DNA of 64,000 nucleotides from Dactylonectria macrodidyma (GCA_020744425.1 JAGMUV010000009.1:248001-312000); one strand, 5' to 3'; shown: positions 32,898 to 44,503, counted from the first letter of the stretch. Translations and numbers: made by a program. The notes: generated from the letters alone by a model not told the origin.

Positions 32898-34402
32898 ATG
32901 GACGCGATGTCACCCTTCTCCAGATGCTTCTCCCGCTGCCTCTCCTTCATCGGCGCCGACGTCCTCTGGAGCTCAAGCCGGAACCTGAAGCTCTTGATCA
33001 TCCTGCGCATGGTCAGGCTGCTCGGCTATGGAGGCACCACGTTCGTCTTGGCCATGTACCTCAACTCTCTCGGGTTCGGGGATCCCGAGGTCGGCGTCTT
33101 CATGACACTGACGCTCGTGGGCGACTTGGCCATCAGCTTCGTCCTGACCTACGTTGGCGATGCCATGGGCGTGCGACTGACCGCCATTATCGGCGCTCTA
33201 TTGATGTGCATTAGCGGTGTCGCATTCGCAGCACTAGACAACTTCTGGCTTTTACTGCTCGCCAGCATCATCGGTGTCATCAACCCTAGGTGAGTCCACG
33301 AGATGCCTCTGTCTCCTAGATGAAAGACGATCGACTAACGCACTGAACCAACAGCGCCAATGAAATCGATCCCTTCAAAGCCATCGAGGAAGCCGCAGTC
33401 GCCCGTTTGAGCAGCCCCGAAACGCGCAATGAAGTCTTCGCCTGGTGGTCTATGCTGGGCATGCTGGGCACGGCAGCAAGCAACCTGCTCACCGGATGGG
33501 TCCTCGATCTTCTACAAAACTCGGGAGTCAAGACATCGGACTCGTACCGAATCATCTTCCTCGGTTACGCCGCTACTGGTGTCATCAAGCTCTTCTGCTG
33601 CTTGCTCCTCGGGCCAGACGTGGAAGCCAAGACGTCTGAGAAGCAGATCCCTGAGGAAGTGGAACAGAGTAACGCGCAACAAATCGAGGAGAGCGCACCG
33701 CTACTCGCCGATACTGCATCCATCTCTGCATATGGCGCCATACAGCAGGATACACCGACTCCCGAGGCGGCAGCTTCGGCGCTCGCAGAAGCGGCGCACA
33801 GTAAACGCATGTTTACACCGTCATCCTTCACATTCATGTGGCAACTATCGCTTGCCTTGATCTTCGACTTTATCGGGTCTGGTCTCGCCCAGATATCATG
33901 GATGACGTACTTCTTCAAGCGCGAATTTGACATTGCTGAAGGAGCATTGGGGTCTGCCACATTCACAGCGGGAATCATCTCTTCGGTGCTAAATCTTGCC
34001 TCTTCACCGCTATCCCATGCCATCGGACAGGTTCCGACTATGGTCGTCTGCCACACTATCAACTCCATCTCTCTCTTGATGGTGGCTGTCCCGGCGAACA
34101 AGTATATCGCTCTTGGCATCTTCATTTTCCGAATTATCACGAGGGAAATAGATAATGCGCCTAGACAAGCGTTTATCTCGGCTGGTGTCCTCGATGCAGA
34201 GCGCACATCAGCAATGGGTGTTGTCAACATTGTCAAGACGGTGGGTTGTTGCATTGGCTTGTATACCACGGGTCTGTTTGCCGGTCGAGACCAGTTCTGG
34301 CTCGCATTTATCGCCGCTGGTGTCTTGAAGCTTGTTTACAATGTATTAATCCTGGGTTTCTTTTGGAGAAGGCCAAAGGTGGGTATGTCCACCACGCGGT
34401 GA
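32898..34402 (+). CDS. MFS transporter, unassigned substrate
   Basis: Two exons (32898-33289, 33355-34402; 65-bp intron with a GTGAGT donor) give 479 residues. Hydrophobic segments starting with LLGYGGTTFVLAMYL show two groups of about six helices, separated by a long hydrophilic loop (about residues 250-300, rich in Glu/Ala/Ser). The N-terminus is short and there is no signal peptide, as usual for this superfamily. The FxxxLGxGDPEVG and YVGDAMGVR segments correspond to the loop 2-3 signature region. It follows the ethanolamine kinase in the same direction. It could export or import a metabolite related to that pair, but this is only proximity. Confidence 0.82.
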
Positions 34403-36057
34403 GCCTCGCATTTGCTGGGAGGCTGGACAAAATCTGGCATATAATGATAATTTTATGGTGTGTGACTACCTAGAATTAGTGGCGTTGACTGGTTGTTTAT
34501 TCTGGTACACATGAGCTGTGGTTACGAAGGGGGGGGTTAAACTAGGGTCGATGTCGTACATGAACGTGCTTGCTGAACAGCTTCACTGGCGTCATTCTGG
34601 GGAAAACAAGTGTTTCTGACCTACATTGTGCTACGGCTTGGATCCGCCGTTCGCACTTTGAGGCACTACTGATCCGGTAGAGAGCCACGATACAGACTCG
34701 ATTGGAATGGGTTACATTCGGGTCGGCGTGCGCTACCCGTATAGGGTAGCCTCAGTCACGCAGCATAAACCTCGAACAATCACAAGGTGCGGATAGATAC
34801 ATGGCTCATCAAGGTGATAAAAAAAATACATGTCTATATTAACGACAAACATGGCTGAAATCTTGATGCACTGCCGGCCTATCCGCGATGGTCTAGACGG
34901 TAACAGCTGCGCTTTTCACCGCTGCGCCAGCAACTTGCGTTCCGAGGACGAGGTAGTCAGTTACCTTCCTAGTGCAAGCCGTGAAGGATGACTGCAGGTG
35001 ATACTTAGACAATACGCTCGGAGCGAGGGATGCCAATTGTCCCGAGCCAAGACTGTGCCAGAATGACTGCGCGAAAACAAGATGCGACCTTGTTTCCTCC
35101 TGCAATAATTGGAAGTATTGTTAGCAGTGACGGAAGGCTTGGGTGCTATAGGTTGTAATACTACTGCAAAAAGCGGTGGTGCCACCCTTTTGCTGGCTTA
35201 GTATGGCAATATGGCTTAAATCTGACAAGTATCTTGCCCTACATGATACCTCAGAGTGGTATTGCCGCACGCAAGGGCGCGATATGTAGGCTGGATATGG
35301 TCGGTGGCGTAACCCCCCAATTTGAATGGCTATATGTGACCAATGTGCGCAATATGGCTGAGAGCTGAGACCCTGCCGCACCTCCAGATTTCGACCCTAT
35401 CTAGTAATGACCTACAGGACGGCTGAGACATGGGATGCGAAAGGGCGGCTGTGGGTTGTAGTAAGGTTCAAGGACTGCTATGAAGCCATCATGGTAGTCC
35501 TACAAGGTGGCTGAGACACGGGACGCAAAGGGCGGTCACGGGCCGCAGCAAAGTTCGAGAACTGCAATGAAGCTATCACGGTCGGTACAATCCTATCCAG
35601 TAACAACCTACAGGACGGCTGAGACACGGGACGTGAAAGGGTGCCGCGGGACAGAACAAGGTTTGAGGCCCTTCATGAGGCCATTGAATTGAGGAAGATA
35701 CTCGAGACACCGAGCGCGATGTCTGGCTGCATGCCCAAATATGCATATCAGGTCTTGTTGGGGTTGAAAGTGGCTGGCTGGGCAGTCCACAGCGGAAAGA
35801 AAACAGGTGACGTGGACGTATGTGATATGCAAGGTGGACAGCCATCACAATCCTCCTTGCATATGGGGAAAACAGCAACAACTGCCATAGTAAAAAAATG
35901 GAGAGTTTGCAAAGCAAGCGTGCAACAACGAGCGTTGGTGTACTATGTAAGGCCTTCGCACATCATCTCGCTACAACGTTCTCTTCCACCACATCGATTT
36001 CAAATCACATCATCACTTTGATCACTTTGAAGACGAAAGCTTGAACAACCTGCCATT
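34403..36057. other. Intergenic with an imperfect repeat array
   Basis: No gene is recognised from 34403 to about 35390. The region 35392-35690 contains three degenerate repeat units (listed separately), and the last 350 bp is the presumed GMC promoter. Confidence 0.5.
35392..35690. repeat. Three degenerate ~90-110-bp repeats
   Basis: Units begin near 35411, 35499 and 35608 with CCTACAGGACGGCTGAGACA or close variants, continue through GGGACGYGAAAGGG, a variable GC-rich part and a GTTCRAGRACTGC...ATGAAGC segment. Differences are mostly C/T and A/G transitions, as expected after repeat-directed C-to-T mutation. Confidence 0.75.
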
Positions 36058-37724
36058 ATGGAGCATCTTCTCACCATGGACCTCGAGGTGGTCTGCCACC
36101 TCAGCAAGCTCGACGCCTACGACTACATCATCGTAGGTAGCGGCTTCGGCGGCGGTCCTCTGGCCGAGATCCTCGCTCGCAGGGAGAAGAAGGTCCTTCT
36201 CATTGAGCGCGGAGGCGTCATCTTCTCCACGCACGTTCTCAACACCTCTCGCCCTTACTTCAACCGCGGCGCGAGCAACTCGCCCGAGGGCAACGAGAGC
36301 GTGTACGACGCTGTCAAGGCCAAGGTGCAGTGCACTGAAGGCTCCGAGTCCTACGTCGGCGGCCCCGTCTACTGCGTCGGCGGCCGCTCTAACCTCTGGG
36401 GCATCTGGACTCCGGAGGTCAGTGATCCAACTCTCCAGGAGTACTATCCCGAAGTAGTCCACAAATTCCTCAAAGAAGGCAAAGGATACGACACGGCTTT
36501 CAACTTCATCACCGACAACTCGCAGACTAAGGTCAAGTACCCTCTGGAGAGCGGCCAGATCACTGCCGAAGAGATCGACGAGGTCAAGGACATGCTTCAC
36601 AAATCTTTACCTGGTACAAACTTTGACCTGATGCCCGTCGCGGCCCAGTTCAACGCCCCTCAGCCTTACAAGTTCCCTCAGTGCGCCTACAGCACCACGC
36701 TTTCGTTGATGAACCGGATCTACGCCAACGACCCACACTTGACCGTGGTCTTGAACACTGAGGTTGTCGCCCTGCAGCACGGTGAAGCTGATGCCTCGTA
36801 AGTGACCAGCCTATCGTCTCCTTTTGGTGCTATACCCTCGCTAACACAGACTCGCAATGCAGCGGCCGGAAGGTCAAGTCCCTGATGGTCCGAAGCACCA
36901 AGAACAAGGCCATGCTGGACCTCAGTGTCGGCAAGGCCAAGGTGATTCTTTCTGCCGGCGCTATCGGAACAGCGACCATTGCCCTCAACAGTGGCCTGCA
37001 GCGCCTTAACCCCTTCGTTGGCAGGGGTCTGATTGACCATGACATCTTCTACGTGCGATTTGGAAAGGAGAAGGACCCTAACATCACTTCGAAGCCAGTG
37101 AACTTGAAGACTCTGGTCACTATTGAGGGCCAAAGAGCTTTGCTCACCGTCACGGTCAATGCCAACTTCTTCCTTGCCGGTAGCTCTGCATCCCTTCCGA
37201 CCACCCAGTACTACAACCGGAAGGGCACGCTCATCAACCCCAAGGAGGGCTTCAATAACCAGGGAGACTATGACACCATCTGTGTTCTGTTTGAGTTCAT
37301 AGGCGTCCTAGACAATGACAACGAGGTACTGAATCTTCCCAGCATGGATCCGGTTCTGAGCATTCGACGACCTCCGGTCAAGCAAGTTGTGCAGGCGGGC
37401 ATGGAAGACATCATCCGCAAGGTCAGGAACACCTTCATCTACAACGATGTCGATAAGGTGTGTGACCATTCGGCTCCGCGCCCGCAGCACTTGGGATTCG
37501 GTGTCTTCTCTCACGAGTGCGGCACCATGCGCATGGATGGGCCCAAGAGTACGGGAGTTGTGGACTCAGATCTGAAGGTCAAGGACTTTGACAACTTGTG
37601 GGTGTGTGACTTGTCTGTCATGCCTGTTAGCCCTGAGGCGAATCCGTCGTTGACACTTGCGGCCCTCTCGCTGAGACTGGCTGATCATCTGTCGGAAGAG
37701 CCAGAGCCAATCCCGCGTCGGTAA
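36058..37724 (+). CDS. GMC oxidoreductase, pyranose-oxidase-like
   Basis: Two exons (36058-36797, 36863-37724; 65-bp intron) give 533 residues. The FAD-binding motif is DYIIVGSGFGGGPLAEILA (about residues 22-40), with VLLIERGG at the end of the second strand. The C-terminal active-site stretch contains SHECGTMRMDGP and, about 45 residues on, PEANPSLT, giving the usual His and Asn pair of glucose-methanol-choline enzymes. The arrangement and absence of a signal peptide suggest the pyranose 2-oxidase-like branch or a related intracellular alcohol oxidase. It would oxidise a hydroxyl group using FAD and oxygen or a quinone. It opens the block of tailoring-type enzymes 36-58 kb. Met at 36076 is an alternative start. 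Substrate unknown. Confidence 0.87.
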
Positions 37725-37842
37725 TGCTCTGATGCCTTAAATAGTACTAGGTAAACATCCCCAATTGGACTATGATAATTACCTCGTGCAACGTCGGGGT
37801 CGGTGAAAAGCAAGGAAGAGAGCTAGGTAAATAGCTGCCGGC

Positions 37843-37861
37843 TTCATCAAGGGCGAGTTGC
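37843..37861 (+). repeat. Dispersed 19-bp motif, copy A
   Basis: TTCATCAAGGGCGAGTTGC, about 120 bp downstream of the GMC stop codon. One mismatch to the consensus TCCATCAAGGGCGAGTTGC. Confidence 0.8.
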
Positions 37862-38175
37862 TAGTACAAAGATGACACAAAATATACACCGACTTTGTCA
37901 TCCTCTAAGCATTTCCAAGACCTTATGCTCCCGATTACGCCATCCAATGTAACACAGCAATCTAAGATGAGAAAATAGACTCTGCTAGACCACCGTATTG
38001 GGCGGCCTGACAAGGAATAGCTCTCCTTTCATTAAAGCTCGACCTCCGGCTCCGGCCCCGCCCCCGCCCCCGCTCGCACTGCCGCTCGCACCGGGTCTTC
38101 CGTCCCTCGGGTAGTTCAAGTGACCCTTAGCACATTTTGGTCTTGGCCGAGATTGAGGATGGTAATGACTCTGAC

Positions 38176-38182
38176 TATATAA
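38176..38182 (+). promoter_or_regulatory. TATA box of the EthD gene
   Basis: TATATAA 81 bp upstream of the start codon at 38263. Confidence 0.55.
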
Positions 38183-38262
38183 GCCTCTTGCACGGCGGTG
38201 CCAGTTAGAAACCGTCTTTGGAAATAAGTACTCTAACTGACTAAACTAAACTGATTTTCGCC

Positions 38263-39159
38263 ATGCTCTTTCCTATCATTGCCCATCTGCTTCTCGTCCT
38301 CGGCATCGCTGTTCATGGAGCCTTGGGACGGTTCGATCAGTCATTTCCAAAACAACTTGCCGCGGTTCGCCGTCGGCCGGGTTTGACGCACAAGGAGTTT
38401 CTGTACTACCACACGTTAGTTCACGGGCTCAAGGCCTGGAACGCACCAAGGGATGACGCCTTCGCAGCGGCATACACCCAGAACTACGCCTTTGACTCGG
38501 TTTTTGGTGTTAACAACAGCGTCCCCAACGCCGCGTACGTTGGACGTGACGACGTGGCCGAGCTTTGGAGTAGCTCCCCGACGACATTCACATCGCCTTC
38601 AAACTACACCCAGGAAGTAATTGGACCCGACGGGGCTAACTTCAACGACCTGCCTGCTGCTTTTTCTATTTTTGGAATCGAAACCTTTGTCAGGGGATCC
38701 GCTTCAACTCCAACCGCCAAGGCGCCCGCATCAGAAAAAGGACATGTGGTGGTCTTTTTCTGGGCCTCTGCCACCTCCGAGTCTGTCTCAAACGACACAT
38801 TCGCGAGAGGCGTTGCCGATGCGCTGCTGACTCGACTGCCTAGCAACGCAGTCTATCGTGCCAGCATCCACGTCCCAGTCCCAGGGGTGGATATCAGGCC
38901 TTACTTTGGGGGAGAGGGATTGCCAACAATCAGTTCGGTCATAAAGCTGTGGCTTCACGACGGTGATGCCGCAGTCACCAAGGTCCGGGCTGTGCAGACG
39001 GCTCTTGACTACAAGGGCTTACATCTAGACGAAAATGTGTCATTTATGATGTTTACGAGGGCGGTGACCATCTGGGATCTAGACCGAAACGTCCCTGTGA
39101 GTATACCCACTCGAATACGAACGATACCGGAAGAATCTAACGGCTCGATAGTACGATGA
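38263..39159 (+). CDS. Secreted EthD-domain protein
   Basis: This is a 298-residue single-frame product with a clear signal peptide (MLFPIIAHLLLVLGIAVHGALG). An EthD-type segment follows: RRRPGLTHKEFLYYHTLVHG (about 36-55), then YTQNYAF. A second half (from about 158, VVVFFWASATSES) ends in a similar dimeric alpha-beta-barrel style, so two EthD-like units in tandem are plausible. EthD proteins act in oxidative degradation or as cyclases/decarboxylases in polyketide pathways; most lack a signal peptide. A GTGAGT donor at 39097 and an AG at 39150-39151 offer an alternative ending: exon 39152-39199, closing with YDDCRLRASLQANTY. I cannot choose between them. Several N-x-S/T sites agree with passage through the secretory route. 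Confidence 0.82.
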   Translation: MLFPIIAHLLLVLGIAVHGALGRFDQSFPKQLAAVRRRPGLTHKEFLYYHTLVHGLKAWNAPRDDAFAAAYTQNYAFDSVFGVNNSVPNAAYVGRDDVAELWSSSPTTFTSPSNYTQEVIGPDGANFNDLPAAFSIFGIETFVRGSASTPTAKAPASEKGHVVVFFWASATSESVSNDTFARGVADALLTRLPSNAVYRASIHVPVPGVDIRPYFGGEGLPTISSVIKLWLHDGDAAVTKVRAVQTALDYKGLHLDENVSFMMFTRAVTIWDLDRNVPVSIPTRIRTIPEESNGSIVR

Positions 39160-39199
39160 TTGTCGACTTCGTGCTTCGCTTCAAGCAAACACGTACTAG

Positions 39200-40322
39200 T
39201 CGTACTGAAAATCGCCACGATCTTACAGCTGAAGTCTCCTCTGGTCAATGGTATGCTGAAGGTATACTTCTAAGTTGGCTGTCCGCTCCATCAAGGGCGA
39301 GTTTCCGCTATCACGAAGTCTAAAAAACACAGTTGCAGATGCCAATCATCCTACTGTCTCGATGCCTCCGTTTATTGGCTATCATTTATGTTTCGCACAA
39401 TATTGAAGTCCGCGTAGATCGGGGCATATTGCTCATCTTTTGAGCGCAGGTTCGAACAAAGCATATAATTATTCTCCTCCTAGACCGAATTCGAACTATT
39501 ATTAATGCTACCGAACCGTTCCTACGAGAAGTGATCAGATAAACTGCGAATGCTACATGAAGACGTGGCGTGTTTAGCCAGATATTGTTATAATAGCTAG
39601 TTCCTTGAGTTATAAAGTTAGATTACTAGATTGCAGTCATAATTCAGTAACATAAAATTATAACAATTACTAGGTGATCTTTATCTAGTTGGTTGGAAGA
39701 AATACGGGTATTGGGTACTGCTGTTCCCCCAATCCTGGGAGCCTTGGCCACTGACTAATAACGTCACTGCCGCCATTCGATATGCTCAACACGAATGCAA
39801 TAGACGATGAAATAGGCGTCTTTTAGGCCGAAAATTGAGGCCCTTCCAATTGATCAATTCAATAACTCTGTGTGTTCGTTCTGTTGAGGCATTTCCCGCC
39901 TCCTAGCCCGTGACCTGTTCAAAGACCCCTCTCTGCCGAGCCCGTCTAACGTCACGCGTTGAATGTAGCTACACGAAATGAGCATCTTCGGGTAAATTTG
40001 TCATATAAAATACCTTCTCATTTCGATCCTGCCCTGGTATCTTGGGATTCGTTTTGCCAGAGTCAATTCGAGTTGGACCAAACAAGTGCAAAGGGAGGCT
40101 ATGAATGATATTTTCCATTTCCCAAACCTGCAGCCGTTGATGTACCGAATGTGAGAAAAACAATAGCCTAGGATGACGAACAAGCATATTTCAATTGCCT
40201 ACATGAAATAAATCTGTCGATGCTCGAATTGATTGAGACACATACAAAGCGCTAACTCTCGATCCATGTCGGCAGTACAGTGGCACAAAGCAAAAGGATA
40301 AAAAGATTAGCACAGGAGCGGA
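39200..40322. other. Intergenic, partly A+T-rich
   Basis: Contains motif copy B (39287-39305) and an A+T-rich tract at about 39460-39690. No gene recognised. Confidence 0.5.
39287..39305 (+). repeat. Dispersed 19-bp motif, copy B
   Basis: TCCATCAAGGGCGAGTTTC, about 90-130 bp downstream of the EthD gene. One mismatch to the consensus. Similarity to copy A extends about 8 bases to the left with small gaps. Confidence 0.8.
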
Positions 40323-42139
40323 CTATAACATGTTGAATTCGGGGGTCTTGTCTTCAAGTGGCTTGTTGCTGAACAGCTGTGTGACTTTGGTCCAGGCGCA
40401 GACAAGATTCAGCCAATGCCCCATGAGAAGGAAGAAAAGCCTCCCAAAAATCGAAGAGGTATCCAAAGGCTATATGATAATATCAGTCTCGACCTATGCA
40501 CAAACTGACAAGGTGGGAGGTCTCATATGCACTTACCACAAAATTGTCGCCACCACTCTTCTTTACCCATTCAAATGAACGAGGTATCATTTTGTTCTCA
40601 AATGCAGAAAGTGCCTTTGCGATCTCAACAGTAGAGACACGTTTGCTCGATCTGTCCTTGGCTGCCAGATCGACCAGGAACGGCAGAGCTTCACCTGCGT
40701 CTAGCATCGCCATGTTGCCACCCATACCCCTATGTTGTCATAATCAGCGTTTCTGAAATGCGTCGAAGTCGCAATCATGACGGATGGGGCTGGTCGAGAT
40801 ACTAGTCGTAGCACAGCAAGGGTTTCGGGTTACTCACCTTGGAGGAAGCATGGCGTGCATCGCATCGCCCATGACCCAAACTCGGGGGTGGCCCAGCTCC
40901 GGTTTGTCTTTGTTCTGAACTTTCCTGCGCCATTCCTTGGGTGGCCTTTTTGCAGTTCTAGGTCTGTAGATATGGAGGGGCGCGCCTCTCATGACTTCAA
41001 CCATCTCCTGGCTGTTTCAACTGAATTAGATGGAAAATCCGGAAAGAACGTCTTCGTCGTGCAGGCATTAAGGGGAAAAGCATACAACATGGGGGCCCAG
41101 TTCTCGATATTCTTTGCCATGTAATCGTATTGGGCATCGAGGCTCTGCTTGTCGAGGTCCTCTGGTATTAAGTGCCGCTCGACATTCAAGCTGATCATGC
41201 AAGAGGACAAGTCTTCATCATATGACTTTTGACCGTTCAGCTTCCTCGCCGCGGGGCCACCGTCTTGTTCGTGCTTCTTTGGGAGGTACACTTTATCAAG
41301 GAAGACCATGGTTAGCCTGGTGCCCCCAAGTCCTTGGTTCATACTCAACACCCGTGCCCCGAGAGTGCCTCACATACCTCCAAAAAAGAAAGATTTCTTG
41401 TCAGCCCAGGTCATGACCGGCCCGCCAACAAGCTCCTTGGACATCTTGAGAAATCTTGATGTCGGGAGGTCGCATTTGGCTGTTATGGCAACGTGCTTAG
41501 GGATGAAGTCGATAGTATTTAGGCCCACTTGCTTATTGACCTAGCAATTTAATGTCAGCACCGTCTCTGGGTACGAGTATAGGGATGCTATGAGGGGTGT
41601 AGCCAAGGATTTTGTTCCTTTCTCACCTTGGTGTAGCTGCCATCGGCACCGATGAGAAGATCACAGTCGTCGTGGCTGCCATCTGCTAGCCAGACTCTAA
41701 TCTTCTCCTTCTCCGTACCAGGGTTCAGTACTTCATAGCGATCGAAACCGAGGTCATACTTCAGTTTACCGGCGTCAAACACGGGATCGGCCATCAAGTC
41801 TCGCAACAGGCCACGGTTTATGGGTGCGTTTTTGCCGTAGGCAGGGAACTTGCTGAGGTCAATCAAGAGGTGGCCGTCCTTGTGGAAAACGCGTGGAGCC
41901 TCAGCTTTGGCTTCACTCGCAGGGCCAAACTTCCTAACGATGGACATGAGTTGCTCCTGAGTAAGACAGGCTCTCATGCCTTCTAGCGCTGGAGCCGTAA
42001 GGCGAATCTGCAGTCCTTCACGTGTTGAGTGGCGCTCTGAGCGCTCGTAGACTTGGACATCGATCTCGTTGCGGATGAGGCCGAGGGCGAGCAAGCTGCC
42101 CGTCAGGCCTCCGCCGATGATGATGATTTTGAAAGGCAT
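40323..42139 (-). CDS. FAD-dependent monooxygenase
   Basis: Six exons (42139-41627, 41540-41378, 41290-41086, 41011-40838, 40729-40537, 40469-40323) give 464 residues. Key joins are DGSYTK-VNKQVG, FFG-VYLPKK, APMF-QEMVEV, LPPR-GMGGN and DNFV-PLDTS. The FAD motif is IIIIGGGLTGSLLALGL (5-21) and the second FAD motif VWVMGDAMHAMLPPRGMGGN. The C-terminus is hydrophobic (FFLLMGHWLNLVCAW) and may contact a membrane. The protein resembles salicylate-hydroxylase-type flavin monooxygenases acting in aromatic polyketide tailoring. At first the gene appears frame-shifted near 41010, but a 74-bp intron with a GTATGC donor restores the frame. It is tail-to-tail with the EthD gene. Start codon overlaps the usual FAD-motif position, so it is secure. 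Confidence 0.85.
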
Positions 42140-43034
42140 GATGATTTGGGCGTTGGATGGTGCTTCGATTACTTTAACGACGGACTAAGCATGTCAAGAC
42201 TGGTATTTATTTTCTGGAGGAAGTTTTCAGAGCCCCTTGCTTCCCCACGTTTGAGCGGCTACATCGACGTATTCTCCTTTCGTCATCTGGGGCCGGAAGC
42301 ATCCGAACTGCAACTCCTCTCGGATCATCCGGTGGGGGTTGCCGCTGTGAGAGCCCAGTTGCATGTGATCCTGACATCGGGAAACCCGAGGCGATGATAC
42401 TACCACGTCTCCAAATAGCACAGTTACGTGGTAGATGCGGCACTTGGAAAAGCGTCTCATTTGAGAGATGATGCGGCGTTCCAAAAAGCATGTCCAGGGG
42501 TCTGTCTCGATTTCGGTTGGCTCCACTAGAATTGCTTAAGGTTCGGTCTAGAGCTAACAGAACTTCCGTACTAACTTGCTTCTAGTATAGCTTCGTGCGA
42601 ACTGGGTTAGACGCGGAGGTTGACAAATGACTAAGCGGCGTTTCACGACAACTCGGTCTCACGATCTTCCATCAAGCTTGCCAGTGGTTGTCGGCTGACC
42701 ATTCAGCCTACTACGCAATGTACTACGCCCCCCCGCTAGCTTGGGTCAGAGAGTACCAATATCTTAGTAGTGAAGAGAGACATAACCTTCTACGTAGCTA
42801 GCTAGCTCTATCCGGTCAACCTCCTCGATACCGTGGCTACCCCATGGTAAATCATACGTAATGGGGAGTGGCTATGTTGTTCCGCTACTGCGTAAGCCAG
42901 ACAGAAGACCAAATCCATGGTAGCACATTAGATCGCACAAGAGTATACCATTGTCATGATGGAAATCCCAACAATGCTCCAATAACAGTTTGCATAGTTA
43001 CAGAATACTAAAGCTCCGTTCGACACTGTACTGT
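42140..43034. other. Intergenic, monooxygenase to dehydratase-like gene
   Basis: No coding region recognised. Two palindrome-rich spots occur near 42720-42850 (for example GTAGCTAGCTAGCTC). It contains the presumed promoter of the FAD monooxygenase. Confidence 0.45.
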
Positions 43035-43715
43035 CTACAGGCTCTTCGGTGCAATACCAGACACCTTCCATGCACCGTCCACCTTGGCGTAGCTGACCGT
43101 GACAACAACCCATCGGTGAGACTCCGTGGAAACTTCTTTTGACCCTTCACTGGCCAAAATTCTTGACTCGGACCGCACCTGGTGCCGGCCTGTGACGTGC
43201 ATCTTTTCGTCAACCGACCACTTGGATGCCCCAAGAAGATGATGAGTTCGGAGCAAGGGGTCGCCGAACATTACGCTGCTAGCTCTGGCAACAAAGTCGT
43301 CCGCAGGCACGGCCTCGTCAATTGGTCCTCCCAGTTCAGTATAGTCAGTCTAAGGAGGAGATGAGTTGGTACCAGGTCATCATTGGAGATGTGAAATGTT
43401 GGACTCACACGCAGAGTGGGCGCCACTAGTGTTCTCAGTAAGTTCCAGTCCTACCTCCAGAGTAAGCAAATTCGCGGCTCACACGTCTGTTTCGAGGGCC
43501 TTGAACCAACAAGAGAATACAGAATCCAATCTAATCCAATCTGGCCGGGGGCATACCTTGCTGTCTAGACTATGGAAATAGTCGCAAGTCAGGTTTGACA
43601 GTGTGAAATAGTCTGTGGCTCGGCCAAGAATTGGTATGTTAGCCCACAAAATATATCTGAGAGTCACGATCAGAGACACATGCGCACCTGCAAAGTCCAG
43701 GTATGTGGACGCCAT
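43035..43715 (-). CDS. Scytalone-dehydratase-like protein
   Basis: Four small exons (43715-43688, 43618-43557, 43450-43409, 43349-43035) give 148 residues, near the family size of 150-170. Reading across joins gives STYLDFA-ATDYFT, HSLDSK-DWNLLRT and VAPTLR-TDYTELGG, then MPADDF-like and GDPLLRTHHLLGAS and VTGRHQVRSE. The spacing of the Tyr/Asp in the first helix and the two His (THHLLG, GRHQVR) follow the scytalone dehydratase cone fold. Family members dehydrate scytalone in DHN-melanin synthesis, or act as dehydratases/cyclases in other aromatic polyketide pathways. No melanin polyketide synthase or reductase is in the window, so the second is more likely. A micro-exon (gcc...gac, 5 codons) inside intron 2 is an alternative that I consider less likely. 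Confidence 0.75.
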
Positions 43716-44503
43716 TGTGAGGAATTGAATTGCTCTGGATTTGGCCTTCTTGCTCGAGTGATTCCAGGCAGGGAGGATGCTGATGAGTAGGCTCTGCAGC
43801 GACTACAATCTGAGAGCAATGTATCTTAGGAAGAAAGGGCGCTGTCCAAGGCTCTCACGAAACGAACACGGCGAGGATTTTTGGGCATGCAGAGTTTTGA
43901 GGTTTTGCGAATGATCTTCGGCATTTAGATTGGGTTTCGGAAGAGGCCCGGATTGCTCGTTGGGCTTGGTTTGGGATTGTCCGGACCAGGATCCTCGGAA
44001 GAGGCCCGGGTTGAGTCGTTGGGTTTAGGTTTGTCCGCACCAGGGCTTCGGAAGAGCCGAAACAGCAAAGGATGCAGGCGAAAACAAACCATCGGCAACT
44101 TTACTCCGTATCTACATACGCTACGCAGTGGACTAACTTGGCACTGTTGGCATTTAGATCTCTGATCCAGATGCTCGTTCTGTTAGACCCCGGGTTAGCG
44201 GTTCAGGTCCCCGCCATTTCCCCACGCTAACGTATCTGCCGTCTGGGGTTTATCTGATACCTTTCCGGAGCCATAGGTATAAGACCAACCTCGCACCCTT
44301 TCACCCTATCGGTTCTGACTCTGGCGCTATCAACACCTTCACTAGCCGTTCACCAATCTGCTTCTATTCATTACTCCCCATTACTTTTCCATCTCCAATT
44401 CAACACCACCTACGCAAGCATCTATAGGCTCTGCGTCATTATTGCTGGCCGCTGCCCACCGTCCATTGAGGAAGCAAGCTAATCAGCGGCTTGCCAGCAC
44501 ACG
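43716..44503. other. Intergenic with short tandem repeat
   Basis: Promoter region of the dehydratase-like gene and of the MFS gene starting at 44504. Holds the tandem repeat 43935-44058; otherwise nothing recognised. Confidence 0.5.
43935..44058. repeat. Tandem repeat, ~52-60 bp, 2.2 copies
   Basis: TCGGAAGAGGCCCGG begins units at about 43936 and 43995, each followed by a CGTTGGGYTT...GTCCGSACCAGG tail; a third partial unit starts at about 44048. Confidence 0.7.

Larger units (their letters stand above)
37725..38262. other. Intergenic, GMC to EthD
   Basis: Contains one copy of the four-copy 19-bp motif (37843-37861), a C-rich low-complexity run with repeated GCTC/CCCCGC (about 38040-38095), and the EthD promoter. 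Confidence 0.6.

Noticed and set aside
40989..41011. Apparent frameshift in the FAD monooxygenase near 41010
   Set aside because: A 74-bp intron (41012-41085) with a GTATGC donor, branch-like CTAAT and CAG acceptor restores one frame through MFQEMVEV; the gene is intact.
43479..43520. Micro-exon (5 codons) inside intron 2 of the dehydratase-like gene
   Set aside because: Possible splice sites exist, but direct joining of SLDSK to DWNLLRT gives a better family match.
44160..44220. tRNA-like GCGGTTCAGGTCCCCGCC
   Set aside because: Resembles a T-arm, but the loop is too long and no A-box or acceptor stem can be paired upstream.
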